Origin: Flavobacterium sp.
Lineage (GTDB): Bacteria > Bacteroidota > Bacteroidia > Flavobacteriales > Flavobacteriaceae
Length of the DNA: 64,000 nt
Direction: 5' to 3'
Assembly: GCA_018401995.1 (NCBI GenBank)
Contig: JAGYJR010000002.1
Coordinates: 140,248 to 204,247, forward strand
Below are positions 45,132-54,257 of this stretch, in pieces. The translations under genes were made by a program, and so were the position numbers. Each line of letters begins with the position of its first letter. Position 1 is the first letter of the stretch. The notes beneath the pieces are model-generated. The model did no database searches, was not told the origin of the DNA, and saw only the letters and a list, made by a program, of their open reading frames with translations.

Positions 45132-46793
45132 ATGAAAAATAAATTTATATACTTAGCTGTTTTAGCTGCTTTTGGTTTTGCTTCGTGTGAGCCAGAATTT
45201 GAAAATGAAGTTAATGCAGATTATACCGCAGGTGAAGCTGATTTTACTTCTTATGTTGCTATTGGTAATTCATTAACTGCTGGATATATGGACGGAACAG
45301 TTTATCGTTCTGGCCAACAATATTCATTCCCTAATTTATTAGCTCAAAAATTTGCATTAGTTGGTGGGGGAGAATTTACTCAGCCATCTTTTGCGGATGA
45401 TATTAACAATGTTGGAGGTTTAAATTTAGGAGGATTTCCAATTGCTTCTTCAAGATTAATTATTGATGCTTCTCAAGGACGTCCTGAAAATATAGCTGGA
45501 ACTATTGGAATTGAAGTTTCTGCTTTACAAGCAACAGCTTATAACAATATGGGAGTTCCTGGTGCAAAATCATTTCATCTAGTAGCTCCTGGTTATGGAA
45601 ATGTAGCTGGAGTTGCTTTAGGACAGTCAAATCCTTATTTTGTGCGTCATGCAACTTCGCCTTCAGCTACAGTTTTAGGAGATGCTATGACTAAAAATCC
45701 AACATTCTTCACCAATTGGATTGGTGCCAATGATGTGTTGTCTTATGCAACAAACGGTGGGGCTCTAACAACTGGTGATGGTAATACAGCAGCCGAGGAT
45801 CATAATTCAACAGGTAATACAAATCCGGCTACTTATGGAAGTAATGATATTACTAATTCTAATGTATTTGCTAGTGTTTATTCTACATTAATTACAACAT
45901 TAACTAGTGGTGGTGCAAAAGGAGTTGTGGCTACGGTTCCAAGTGTTACTTCTATTCCTTATTTCACTACTGTTCCTTATGCGCCATTAACTGCTCAAAG
46001 TTTAGGTGCTGGTTTGGTTCCAGCTGGAAGTGATACAGCTACTCAGATTGCAGCTGGTACAGCAGCAATGAACCAATTAAATACTGCTTTATATAATAAT
46101 TTAGATGCAGTTTTTACTGCTTTTAGTGAGCCAAATAGAGTTAATCCATTGAATCCTAACACAGCAAATCCTATTTTAATATGGGATGTAGATGCTGCTG
46201 ATAGAACTGCTGAAATTACAGGGGGCTTAATGATGCAAGGAGTTCCTGCGCCAGTGGCTGCTGAAATTGGAGCTGCCTTTGGTAAAGCGCGCCAAGCTAC
46301 AGCTAACGATTTAGTTGTTTTACCTGCTTCAGGTGTTATTGGAACACCAAATGCAAATGCAACGGCAACATTAGTATCTTTAGGAGCAAATCTTAATGGA
46401 GTTTCTTATCCAATGGCTAACAGATGGGTATTAACTTCTAACGAACAAACTAAGGTTGCTTCTGCTACTACAGCTTATAATAATGCTATTATTTCAATTG
46501 CTACAGCGAATGATTTAGCGATTGCGGATATGAACGCAATATTAAATGAATTAGTTTCAGGTTTAAGAATTGAAACAGGACAAGTGTATACTGCTAATTA
46601 TTTTAGTGGTTCTTCAACTGAAGGTCTAGTTCTTTTCTCTTTAGACGGGGTACATCCAAATGCAAGAGGTTATTCTGTAATTGCTAATGAAATAATAAAA
46701 GTAATTAATAGACATTACAATGCTAATTTGCCTTTAAATAATCCATCTTATTTTCCTGGTATAAATATATTGCCCGTAAATAATCCTATTTAA
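45132..46793 (+). CDS. SGNH/GDSL hydrolase family lipoprotein
   Basis: A 553-aa lipoprotein (signal ending FASC, Cys19). SGNH blocks: block I IGNSLTAGY (Ser47; GNSL in place of GDSL), block III WIGANDVL and block V LDGVHPNARGYSVIANE with the catalytic Asp and His. It is longer than basic GDSL esterases because of low-complexity Ala/Thr/Asn-rich insertions. ATG 45132 was chosen over an upstream start inside fadL because it opens with a clean lipoprotein signal. Probably an outer-membrane esterase paired with the FadL-type transporter. A terminator follows. Confidence 0.86.
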   Translation: MKNKFIYLAVLAAFGFASCEPEFENEVNADYTAGEADFTSYVAIGNSLTAGYMDGTVYRSGQQYSFPNLLAQKFALVGGGEFTQPSFADDINNVGGLNLGGFPIASSRLIIDASQGRPENIAGTIGIEVSALQATAYNNMGVPGAKSFHLVAPGYGNVAGVALGQSNPYFVRHATSPSATVLGDAMTKNPTFFTNWIGANDVLSYATNGGALTTGDGNTAAEDHNSTGNTNPATYGSNDITNSNVFASVYSTLITTLTSGGAKGVVATVPSVTSIPYFTTVPYAPLTAQSLGAGLVPAGSDTATQIAAGTAAMNQLNTALYNNLDAVFTAFSEPNRVNPLNPNTANPILIWDVDAADRTAEITGGLMMQGVPAPVAAEIGAAFGKARQATANDLVVLPASGVIGTPNANATATLVSLGANLNGVSYPMANRWVLTSNEQTKVASATTAYNNAIISIATANDLAIADMNAILNELVSGLRIETGQVYTANYFSGSSTEGLVLFSLDGVHPNARGYSVIANEIIKVINRHYNANLPLNNPSYFPGINILPVNNPI

Positions 46794-46804
46794 TAAATTT
46801 TATT

Positions 46805-46842
46805 TTAAAAAAAAAGGCACCATTTTTGGTGTCTTTTTTTTT
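46805..46842 (+). terminator. Rho-independent terminator after SGNH lipoprotein gene
   Basis: GGCACC (46816-46821) pairs with GGTGTC (46828-46833, one G-T pair), inside A-rich and T-rich flanks with a 9-nt T run. Confidence 0.82.
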
Positions 46843-46861
46843 AAAATTAAAAAAATAAAAA

Positions 46862-47206
46862 ATGAATTTACTTATTAAATTAGTAATCACAACTATTCTT
46901 GTGTTTGTTATTTCTTATTTCTTGCCTGGGATAACTGTTGTTGATTTAACAACTGCATTAATTGTTGCAGCTGTATTAGGGATTTTGAATGTGTTTCTGA
47001 AACCAATTTTAATATTCTTAACCATTCCGGCAACAATAATCACTCTAGGATTGTTTCTTTTGGTAATTAATGCGGTTATTGTTTTAATTGCGGATCATTT
47101 CGTTTCTGGATTTCTGGTTTCTGGATTTTGGAGTGCTTTGTTTTTCAGTATTTTACTTTCTTTCGGACAATCTATAATGAATAAAATATTGATTAATGAA
47201 GAATAA
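46862..47206 (+). CDS. Phage holin family / DUF-type four-helix membrane protein
   Basis: A 114-aa protein with four membrane helices (about 4-20, 26-44, 50-75 and 84-103) and the pattern NVFLKPILIFLTIPATIITLGLF typical of the family annotated as phage holin family protein. No phage genes are around, and this family is chromosomal across many bacteria; its function is unknown. The next gene is 238 bp away; I see nothing coding in that gap, only an 8-bp inverted repeat (47223-47230 and 47313-47320) and the tig promoter. Confidence 0.8.
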   Translation: MNLLIKLVITTILVFVISYFLPGITVVDLTTALIVAAVLGILNVFLKPILIFLTIPATIITLGLFLLVINAVIVLIADHFVSGFLVSGFWSALFFSILLSFGQSIMNKILINEE

Positions 47207-47378
47207 ATTATAGTATTCTGAAATCGCCATAAATAAAGTTGTTTGCTTGCAATTGAAAATCATCGAACACCTTATAAAATAAATGAATTGTGAGATAAAC
47301 ATCTATAACTAAATGGCGATACCATATGTTACTTCTAAAAATAAAATTTAAACATATGAAATTCAATTGATTAAAAAC

Positions 47379-47409
47379 TTGTTTCAGTTGTAAAAATTCT
47401 ATAATTTTG
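47379..47409 (+). promoter_or_regulatory. Promoter of tig
   Basis: TTG (47379-47381), a 20-nt spacer and TAATTTTG (47402-47409), with about 30 nt of leader to the ATG. Confidence 0.72.
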
Positions 47410-47444
47410 CAACCCGAATTTCATGATATAAAAATAAAGAAATA

Positions 47445-48773
47445 ATGAACATTTCAAGATCTCAGGTGGATGCCTTAAATGCTATTGTAACAGTAGCAAT
47501 TTCAAAAAATGATTACGCTGATAAAGTTGCTAAAGTGTTAGCAGATTACAGAAAAAATGCTAATATTCCTGGTTTTAGAAAAGGAGCTGTGCCAATGAGC
47601 TTGATTGAAAAGCAATATGGTAAATCAGTATTATTAGATGAAGTAAATAAAATTTTACAAGCTTCTTTGAATGATTATTTAGTAGAAGAAAAGTTGGATA
47701 TATTAGGAAATCCTCTTCCAAAAATCACAGAAGATTTTAATTGGGATAAAGAGGATTTTACTTTTGAATTTGAATTAGGTTTGGCTCCAGATTTTAAAGT
47801 TGACTTAAATGCTAAATCAAGTGTCGTAAAATACGAAATTGTTGCTGATGAAAAAATGTTAGACGAACAAGTAGAACGTATTCAAAAACAATATGGTAAA
47901 TTAATTTCTCAAGATAAAGTTGCTGAAGATCATACTTTAAGAGGAACTTTTACTAATGAAGAAAAAGGAATCAACAATACAACTACAATTACTTTAGATA
48001 TCTTCAATGATAAAAAAACAGGAAAATTATTTGTTGGTAAAAAAGTAGGTGATGTAGTTGAATTAAAAACCAAAGGTTTATTTGACGACGATCACAAATT
48101 AATGGATTATTTAAAAGTAGGTCATGATGACGTTCATGGTTTAGATGTTGTGGTTAATTTCACTATCGAAGAAATCAATGCAGTAGAAAAAGCAGAATTG
48201 AATCAAGAATTATTTGATAAATTATTTGGTGAAGGTGTTGTAACTTCTGTTGAAGATTTAAAAGCCAAAATTAAAGAAGATGCTGAAGGTCAATTTGCGC
48301 AACAAGCTGATCAGAAGTTCTTAAATGATGTAATTGAATCATTAATCGAAAACACCAAATTTGATTTACCTGAAACCTTCTTAAAAAAATGGATTCAAAC
48401 GGTAGGTGAAAATCCACTTTCTGAAGATCAAGCGAATGAGGAATATGCAAAATCTGAAAAAGGATTACGTTACCAATTAATCGAAGGTAAAATTATTGCA
48501 GAGAATAATTTACAAATCACTTTCGAAGATTTACGTTCTCATACAGCGATTTTAATTAAACAACAAATGGCGCAATTTGGACAATTGAATCCAACAGATG
48601 AAGAAATTGACGGAATCGTTGCTCGAGTAATGTCGAATCAAGATGAGGTGAAGCGTTTATCAGAACAAGTAATGAATGAGAAAATGATGAACTTGTTCAA
48701 AGAAAAAGTAAATGCTAAAGCTAAAAAAGTAAATTACCAAGAGTTTATTAAAGCAATGTACGGAGAAGAATAA
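47445..48773 (+). CDS. tig: Trigger factor
   Basis: A 442-aa ribosome-associated chaperone. The ribosome-binding signature NIPGFRKGAVPMSLIEKQYG lies at about residues 38-57; the middle region is the diverged PPIase domain and the rest the helical C-terminal arms. The PPIase domain is short and lacks clear FKBP active-site residues, as usual in Bacteroidota. It is followed by clpP and clpX, the classic tig-clpP-clpX order. A short hairpin separates tig from clpP. Confidence 0.94.
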   Translation: MNISRSQVDALNAIVTVAISKNDYADKVAKVLADYRKNANIPGFRKGAVPMSLIEKQYGKSVLLDEVNKILQASLNDYLVEEKLDILGNPLPKITEDFNWDKEDFTFEFELGLAPDFKVDLNAKSSVVKYEIVADEKMLDEQVERIQKQYGKLISQDKVAEDHTLRGTFTNEEKGINNTTTITLDIFNDKKTGKLFVGKKVGDVVELKTKGLFDDDHKLMDYLKVGHDDVHGLDVVVNFTIEEINAVEKAELNQELFDKLFGEGVVTSVEDLKAKIKEDAEGQFAQQADQKFLNDVIESLIENTKFDLPETFLKKWIQTVGENPLSEDQANEEYAKSEKGLRYQLIEGKIIAENNLQITFEDLRSHTAILIKQQMAQFGQLNPTDEEIDGIVARVMSNQDEVKRLSEQVMNEKMMNLFKEKVNAKAKKVNYQEFIKAMYGEE

Positions 48774-48791
48774 TTTCTCATAAAAAATAAT

Positions 48792-48799
48792 TATCTTTG
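48792..48799 (+). promoter_or_regulatory. -7 box of clpP
   Basis: TATCTTTG, an exact match, directly abutting the tig hairpin; about 55 nt before the clpP ATG. No clear -33 TTG. Confidence 0.45.
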
Positions 48800-48834
48800 A
48801 ACGTCAGACTTTACAGTTTGACGTTCTTATTTTA
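48799..48834 (+). terminator. Hairpin after tig
   Basis: GAACGTCA (48799-48806) pairs with TGACGTTC (48819-48826), extended by weaker pairs; the T tract is short, so termination may be partial. Confidence 0.6.
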
Positions 48835-48854
48835 AACCTTTAATATTTTTATAT

Positions 48855-49526
48855 ATGAATTTTGGTAAAGAATTTAAAAATTACGCTACAAAGCACCATA
48901 GAATCAATAGTTTGTATTTGGATAAATTAGTAAGTAGAGTAACGCCAATTGGGATGACGCCATACATTATGGAAGAACGCCAAATGAATGTAACGCAACT
49001 TGACGTTTTTTCTCGTTTGATGATGGATAGAATTATCTTTCTTGGAACAGGAATTGATGACCAAATTGCCAACATCGTTCAAGCACAGTTGTTATTTTTA
49101 GAAAGTTTAGATGCTTCCAAAGACATCCAAATTTATGTGAATTCTCCAGGTGGAGGCGTTTACGCTGGATTGGGAATTTACGATACTATGCAATTCATCA
49201 AACCTGATGTAGCAACTATTTGCACAGGAATGGCAGCTTCAATGGGTGCGGTTTTATTATGTGCTGGAGCTGCTGGAAAAAGAAGTGCATTGCCACATTC
49301 AAGAGTAATGATTCACCAACCATTAGGTGGCGCACAAGGACAAGCTTCAGATATCGAAATCACCACGCGTGAAATTTTAAAATTGAAAAGCGAGTTGTAT
49401 GAAATTATAGCTAAACATTCAGGACAAGACATAGATAAAGTTCATAATGACAGTGATAGAGATTACTGGATGATTGCTAGTGAAGCGAAAGCTTACGGAA
49501 TGATTGATGAAGTATTAACAAGATAA
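48855..49526 (+). CDS. clpP: ATP-dependent Clp protease proteolytic subunit ClpP
   Basis: A 223-aa serine peptidase that forms the proteolytic chamber of Clp. The catalytic serine is in GMAASMGA (Ser129), the histidine in MIHQPLGG (His154), and the aspartate near residue 203 (DRDYWM). The N-terminal 50 residues, before the ERxx block, are a little longer than in E. coli and include the propeptide. clpX follows 70 bp later. Confidence 0.96.
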   Translation: MNFGKEFKNYATKHHRINSLYLDKLVSRVTPIGMTPYIMEERQMNVTQLDVFSRLMMDRIIFLGTGIDDQIANIVQAQLLFLESLDASKDIQIYVNSPGGGVYAGLGIYDTMQFIKPDVATICTGMAASMGAVLLCAGAAGKRSALPHSRVMIHQPLGGAQGQASDIEITTREILKLKSELYEIIAKHSGQDIDKVHNDSDRDYWMIASEAKAYGMIDEVLTR

Positions 49527-49529
49527 AAT

Positions 49530-49594
49530 CAGTTTTCGGTTTTCTGTCTCAGTTTACATTTTACTGTGACTGAAAACTGCGACTGTTGACTGAG
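49530..49594. repeat. Imperfect inverted CTGAAAACTG-type repeat between clpP and clpX
   Basis: CAGTTTTC and CTCAGT on the left (49530-49553) are answered by GAAAACTG and ACTGAG on the right (49572-49594). A related motif recurs at 63584-63612. Confidence 0.7.
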
Positions 49595-49596
49595 AA

Positions 49597-50829
49597 ATGG
49601 CAAAAGAAGTATTAGAATGTTCGTTTTGTGGAAGGAAAAAGCCAGAAACTAATTTATTAATTGCAGGTATTGATGCGCATATTTGCGACAGATGTATCGA
49701 GCAGGCACATGGTATTGTTTTAGAAGAATTACGTCAAAGCGGTAAAAGTGAGTTGATGGCTGATTTGGTATTACAGAAACCAAAGGAAATAAAAGCATTT
49801 TTAGACGCTTATGTAATTGGACAAGAGCAAACCAAAAAAGTGATGAGTGTAGCGGTTTACAACCATTACAAAAGATTGTTGCAAAAAAATCAAGAAGATG
49901 AAGTTGAGATTGAGAAGAGTAACATCATCATGGTTGGGCAAACAGGAACTGGTAAAACATTAGTAGCAAAAACCATTGCTAAAATGTTGAATGTACCGTT
50001 AGCAATTGTCGATGCAACTGTTTTAACTGAAGCAGGATACGTAGGAGAAGATGTGGAGAGTATTTTGACACGTTTACTACAAGCTGCAGATTATGATGTA
50101 GCCAAAGCCGAAAGAGGAATTGTTTTTATTGATGAAATTGATAAAATTGCACGCAAGAGTGATAATCCATCAATCACAAGAGATGTTTCTGGAGAAGGGG
50201 TGCAACAAGCGTTATTGAAGTTATTGGAAGGAACGGTTGTAAATGTGCCGCCTAAAGGAGGAAGAAAACATCCAGACCAAAAATTTGTTGAGGTAAACAC
50301 CCAAAATATTTTATTCATTGCAGGTGGTGCTTTTGACGGAATCGAAAGAATTATTTCGAAACGATTAAATCGTCAAGCTGTTGGTTACGGTTCATCTAAA
50401 AACACAGATAGCATTGATAAAGATAATTTACTACAATATGTAATTCCAAAAGACTTGAAAGATTTTGGTTTAATACCTGAAATTATTGGACGTTTACCAG
50501 TATTAACATATATGGATCCGTTAGATGCTGCTACTTTAAGAGCAATTTTAACAGAACCAAAAAATGCTTTAATTAAGCAATATAAAAAACTATTTCTAAT
50601 GGATGAAGTAGATTTTACAATTGAAAATGAAGCATTAGATTTTATTGTAGAAAAAGCTCTTGAGTACAAATTGGGTGCTAGAGGATTGCGCTCCTTATGT
50701 GAAGCTATTTTAACAGATGCAATGTACGATTTACCTAGCTCTGATGAAAAAGAGTTGCATATTACAAGAGTTTTAGCTGCTCAAAGTTTAGATAAAAATC
50801 TTTTACAGCGATTGAAAGCTGCTTCTTAA
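49597..50829 (+). CDS. clpX: ATP-dependent Clp protease ATP-binding subunit ClpX
   Basis: A 410-aa AAA+ unfoldase. Domains: zinc finger (Cys8, Cys11, Cys30, Cys33), AAA+ core with Walker A GQTGTGKT (114-121), Walker B VFIDEIDK, the pore loop YVGEDVES and the sensor region [12 protein letters not shown], then the small domain. It unfolds tagged substrates for ClpP. Length is normal. A strong terminator follows. Confidence 0.97.
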   Translation: MAKEVLECSFCGRKKPETNLLIAGIDAHICDRCIEQAHGIVLEELRQSGKSELMADLVLQKPKEIKAFLDAYVIGQEQTKKVMSVAVYNHYKRLLQKNQEDEVEIEKSNIIMVGQTGTGKTLVAKTIAKMLNVPLAIVDATVLTEAGYVGEDVESILTRLLQAADYDVAKAERGIVFIDEIDKIARKSDNPSITRDVSGEGVQQALLKLLEGTVVNVPPKGGRKHPDQKFVEVNTQNILFIAGGAFDGIERIISKRLNRQAVGYGSSKNTDSIDKDNLLQYVIPKDLKDFGLIPEIIGRLPVLTYMDPLDAATLRAILTEPKNALIKQYKKLFLMDEVDFTIENEALDFIVEKALEYKLGARGLRSLCEAILTDAMYDLPSSDEKELHITRVLAAQSLDKNLLQRLKAAS

Positions 50830-50852
50830 AATATTTTATTTTTTTAATTTAT

Positions 50853-50886
50853 AAAAGCTTATGATTTTAAATCATAAGCTTTTTTG
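50853..50886 (+). terminator. Rho-independent terminator after clpX
   Basis: A long inverted repeat (AAAAGCTTATGATTT with AAATCATAAGCTTTT, 50853-50883) followed by T residues. Confidence 0.9.
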
Positions 50887-50918
50887 TTTTAATGAGGATT
50901 GATATCAAGATTTGTGAT

Positions 50919-50954
50919 ATAAAAAAGAGTCGATACAAAAGTATCGACTCTTTT
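50919..50954 (-). terminator. Rho-independent terminator after fasciclin gene
   Basis: AAAAGAGTCGATAC (50923-50936) pairs with GTATCGACTCTTTT (50941-50954); the A run on the left gives the minus-strand T tract. Confidence 0.9.
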
Positions 50955-50979
50955 AAGAATTAAGAATTAACCTAGGAAA

Positions 50980-51549
50980 TTATTTTGGCATTACAACTGT
51001 ATCAATTGCATGAATTACACCATTTGATGCAGCAACATCAGCAATAACAACTATTGCTTTTCCTCCATTAGCATCGGTAAGAACAACCTTTTCATTTTCT
51101 AGACTCAATGTGATTTTACCTCCTTGAACTGTTGTTACTTCAAATTTACCGTTATTAGAATTTATTGCTTCAATTACTGCTGCAGCTTCAAATTTTCCTG
51201 CAACAACATGGTAAGTTAAAACTGAAGTTAACTTGTCTTTGTTTTCAGCTTTTAATAAAGTTTCAACTGTTCCAGCTGGTAATTTATTGAAGGCGTCATT
51301 TGTTGGAGCAAATACCGTAAATGGGCCTTCACCGCTCAATGTTTCAACAAGTTCAGCAGCGCCAACAGCTGTAACTAAAGTGCTAAAATCAGCATTTGAT
51401 GAAGCAACTCCAACAATATTTGGTGTTTCAACAACTTCAACTACTTCTTCGGCTACTACTTCTTCAACAGCTTCTTCTTTTTTTGACTCTCCGCAAGAAG
51501 TAAACATAATTCCTATTGCAAGGACAGTTAATGGTTTAATTAGTTTCAT
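50980..51549 (-). CDS. Fasciclin (FAS1) domain lipoprotein
   Basis: A 189-aa lipoprotein: signal ending FTSCGES (Cys19), an acidic Glu/Val-rich linker (about 26-46) and one FAS1 domain (about 48-188) with FTVFAPTNDAFNKLPAGT, LTYHVVAGK and the terminal GVIHAIDTVVMPK. FAS1 domains mediate adhesion or matrix binding; here it would be displayed on a membrane surface. Monocistronic, with its own promoter and terminator. Confidence 0.92.
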   Translation of the reverse strand: MKLIKPLTVLAIGIMFTSCGESKKEEAVEEVVAEEVVEVVETPNIVGVASSNADFSTLVTAVGAAELVETLSGEGPFTVFAPTNDAFNKLPAGTVETLLKAENKDKLTSVLTYHVVAGKFEAAAVIEAINSNNGKFEVTTVQGGKITLSLENEKVVLTDANGGKAIVVIADVAASNGVIHAIDTVVMPK

Positions 51550-51577
51550 TTTATTTTTTTTAAGTTATTAATTACTT

Positions 51578-51610
51578 CAAAAGTAATGTTTTATTTCTTT
51601 TGTTTAACAA
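51578..51610 (-). promoter_or_regulatory. Promoter of fasciclin gene
   Basis: Minus-strand TTG (51610-51608), a 22-nt spacer and TACTTTTG (51585-51578), leaving about 25 nt of leader. Confidence 0.6.
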
Positions 51611-51638
51611 AATTAACAAAACATTAAACAAAATACTT

Positions 51639-51646
51639 TACATTTG
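51639..51646 (+). promoter_or_regulatory. -7 box of SOUL protein gene
   Basis: TACATTTG, an exact TAnnTTTG match, about 80 nt upstream of the ATG; no clear -33. Confidence 0.4.
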
Positions 51647-51725
51647 CTTAAGATTTAAGCTTTAGATGTTAGTTTACAAAAGCAAAATATAATTCACATT
51701 TAATTAAATACTTTTCACAATCAAT

Positions 51726-52319
51726 ATGAAAACAACAATCATTATTTTAATTTCATTTTCTGTTTTATTCTTGATAGCACAAGGTTACATATCAATTACA
51801 ACAAAAAATACGGAGCAACACAATTACAAACTAGTAAAAGATTTTAGTAGTTTTCAAATTAGGAAATATGAACCCGCTTTGTTTTCAAGTGTTAAACTTG
51901 GTAAAAAAAATTACAAAGGAACTTCAGGTGAAGGTTTTGGTATATTAGCAGGATATATTTTTGGAGATAATGAATCAAACGAAAAAATTGCAATGACTTC
52001 ACCAGTAGTTATGGAAATAGGAGATACATCTAAAATGATGTTTATGGTACCAAAAGCTTACAGCTTTAAAGACTTACCAAATCCAAATAACAATAGAATA
52101 CTTTTTGAAAAACAGGATAAAAAAATCGTTGCAGCTATACAATTTGATGGTTGGGCTAATGATGACAAAATTGAAAAATATAAGGCTATTTTAAAAGAGG
52201 AATTGGCTAAAGAAAAATTACAACACACAAACAAATTTACTTATTTAGGTTATAATTCACCTTATGAGCTTTTTAATAGACGAAATGAAGTTGTAGTAGA
52301 ATTAGTTGACTATAAATAG
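51726..52319 (+). CDS. SOUL heme-binding family protein
   Basis: A 197-aa protein with an N-terminal hydrophobic signal or anchor (about 4-22) and a SOUL/HBP domain: NYKLVKDFSSFQIRKYEP, AGYIFGDNESNEKIAMTSPVVME, and MMFMVPKAYSFKDLPNPN near the middle, then FDGWAND and a C-terminal YNSPYELFNRRNEVVVEL. The family binds heme or tetrapyrrole in eukaryotes; the bacterial role is unknown. No heme genes are adjacent. A bidirectional terminator follows. Confidence 0.9.
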   Translation: MKTTIIILISFSVLFLIAQGYISITTKNTEQHNYKLVKDFSSFQIRKYEPALFSSVKLGKKNYKGTSGEGFGILAGYIFGDNESNEKIAMTSPVVMEIGDTSKMMFMVPKAYSFKDLPNPNNNRILFEKQDKKIVAAIQFDGWANDDKIEKYKAILKEELAKEKLQHTNKFTYLGYNSPYELFNRRNEVVVELVDYK

Positions 52320-52343
52320 AGATCTATAGTTTTTGAAAGTTAT

Positions 52344-52373
52344 AAAAAAAGGCGACCAATTGGTCGCCTTTTG
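52344..52373. terminator. Bidirectional terminator, SOUL gene and small lipoprotein gene
   Basis: A perfect 20-bp palindrome GGCGACCAAT/ATTGGTCGCC (52351-52370) flanked by A residues on the left and T residues on the right. Confidence 0.88.
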
Positions 52374-52375
52374 TA

Positions 52376-52513
52376 TTATGCATTCTTTTTGTTTTCTATC
52401 GTGTTTTGCTTTTTGTCACTTTTAACGTATCTACTTTTGCAACTCCAGCCGCTTGAGCAAGAGGTTAGTAAAAAAGAACCTGAAATTAATGTAATTGCTA
52501 CTGCTTTTCTCAT
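52376..52513 (-). CDS. Very small lipoprotein (45 aa)
   Basis: A short reading frame of 45 codons with a strong lipoprotein signal: MRKAVAITLISG, then LLTSC with the lipidated Cys at residue 19. The mature part (about 26 residues) has one further cysteine (SGWSCKSRYV) and is Lys/Asn-rich. It lies just before a strong terminator and just after the OmpA gene in the same orientation, so transcription into it is likely. I do not recognise a named family. A second tiny lipoprotein with the same layout lies at 54258-54416. Confidence 0.65.
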   Translation of the reverse strand: MRKAVAITLISGSFLLTSCSSGWSCKSRYVKSDKKQNTIENKKNA

Positions 52514-52534
52514 GATTTTGATATAGTTGTGTGT

Positions 52535-54106
52535 TTATTTGATAATTTTAAATTCAACGCGTCTGTTTTTCTGATCTTCTTCAGTTGTACATTTTGTGCA
52601 TTTTACAACCGGATTAGCTTTTCCAAATCCTTTTGAAGTTAAACGGTCTTTTGCAATTCCTTTTTTAACTAAATAGTCATAAGCTGCTTTTGCTCTTTTA
52701 TTTGATAAAGGCAAGTTGTAATTTTGTGAACCTTTCGAATCTGTATGTGCTTCAAGAGCTAACTTCATATTTGGAAATTGTTCTAAAACTTCCACTATTT
52801 TATTTAAAGACAATTCCGATTCAGCTAGTAAGGTTGACTTATTGAATTCAAAGAAGATGTTTTCAATAACAATTGCATCTTCAGTAACAATTGCTTTTGC
52901 TTGTTTTAATTCAATCGGGCTTGCTAATGATTTTTTCAGAGGTAAAACTAGCATTAAAAGGTTCATAACCTTCTTTTTCAACTGAAATATTATTATAAGA
53001 AATTGGATTTATTGCAATGTTTACAATTTTCCATCTTTGTTTGTAATGGTTTCAGTTACAACATTGCCAAATTCATCTTTGATAACAACCTTTGCATTTG
53101 GTAAAGCTACTCCTGATTTTTTCTCAACAATGGTGAAATTATTTTTTCCTTTTTCTAATTGTTTGATTTCAAATTTTAAAATATCAAAATTTCCTGCATT
53201 TGATTTGTCAGTAGAAACATAACCTTTGTTGCTATCAACTAATACAAAAGCTAAATCATCTCTTCTAGAGTTTAAAGTAACGCCTAAATTTAAGGCTTGT
53301 AAATAGTCATCTCCAACAATAGAGGATCTAAATACATCGTATCCGCCCATATTTAAATGTCCTTTTGATGAAAAGTACAAATGTTTATTGTCTGGAGTAA
53401 CATTTGGATATTTCTCATCTTCTTTTGTGTTAACATTCGGACCTAAGTTTTTGTATGAAGCGATTGTTCCATCAGGATTTATTTCAGCTACATAAATATC
53501 AAATCCTCCAAATCCTCCAGGGATATCTGATGCAAAATAAAGTTTAGTGCCATCAGCAGAAATTCCCGGTGTTTCGATAGAATAGTCTTCCGGAAGTAAA
53601 TCAATTTTTTTAATGTTTCCCCAAAAAGGTCTTTTAGTTGTTGTGTCTAATTGGGCACTATACAATTCATAATGATCGGTTTTGTTTGGATTTTCTTGCG
53701 TGAAGAAAATAGTTTTTTGGTCTGGTGAAAAAGTTAAAGATCCTTCGTTATTTTTAGAATCCAAATCTTTTGAAAATAATAAAGGAAAAGACAAATTACC
53801 ATCTTTATCAACATCTACACAATATAAGTTGTTGTTGAAAGCTTTAGTTTCTTCGTTAAAAGTAGTTTCGTAATGTCTTCTCTTTTTATTAGATAAGATA
53901 AGGTATTTGTTTTTGAAAAAAGTAGTACCAACTTCATTTAATTCCGAGTTAATTCCTGAATCACTTAAAACATAACGCAATCCCTTAGTAGAATTTTTTA
54001 AAATGTTTGAAATAGAATCAGCTCCTTCAACTCGTTGTGGTTCTTGTGCAATTATAGCTTGGCTTAAAAACAATGTGACAATTAATGTTTTTACAAATAC
54101 TCTCAT
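52535..54106 (-). pseudogene. PD40/OmpA family lipid-envelope protein, two compensating frameshifts
   Basis: Two open frames (54106-53021 and 52981-52535) in the same phase form one gene of about 520 codons. N-terminal part: signal peptide (about 1-20, AIIAQ), PD40/WD40-like repeats (SLTFSPDQKTIFF, GISADGTKLYFASDIPGGFGG, NVTPDNKHLYFSSKG) and a carboxypeptidase regulatory-like segment ending TITNKDGK. C-terminal part: OmpA peptidoglycan-binding domain (FFEFNKSTL, LEAHTDSKGS, NRRVEFKI). Between them the sequence reads well only in another frame (KIVNIAINPISYNNISVEKE...), implying one missing A in an A-run near 53022 and one extra C in a C-run near 52920. Either a sequencing artefact or a recent inactivation. 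Confidence 0.8.
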
Positions 54107-54140
54107 AAACCTTTTCTTAATATAAATTTAAAATCGGGTG

Positions 54141-54148
54141 CAAAAGTA
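54141..54148 (-). promoter_or_regulatory. -7 box of the PD40/OmpA gene
   Basis: TACTTTTG on the minus strand, an exact match, about 34 nt upstream of the ATG; no clear -33. Confidence 0.4.
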
Positions 54149-54257
54149 TGAGAATATCTTTAAAAACCATTGTTTTTTTGTCTTTTTTTTATAGATTCCT
54201 TAAACTTATCGATAAAAAGCAAAAATATCCGACAAAAAACATTTGTTATATTTATGG

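Noticed and set aside
46862..47206. Holin-like gene as evidence for a prophage
   Set aside because: No other phage gene nearby; this membrane family is widespread on chromosomes.
47223..47320. 8-bp inverted repeat ATCGCCAT/ATGGCGAT in the gap before tig
   Set aside because: Arms are short and 82 bp apart; could be chance.
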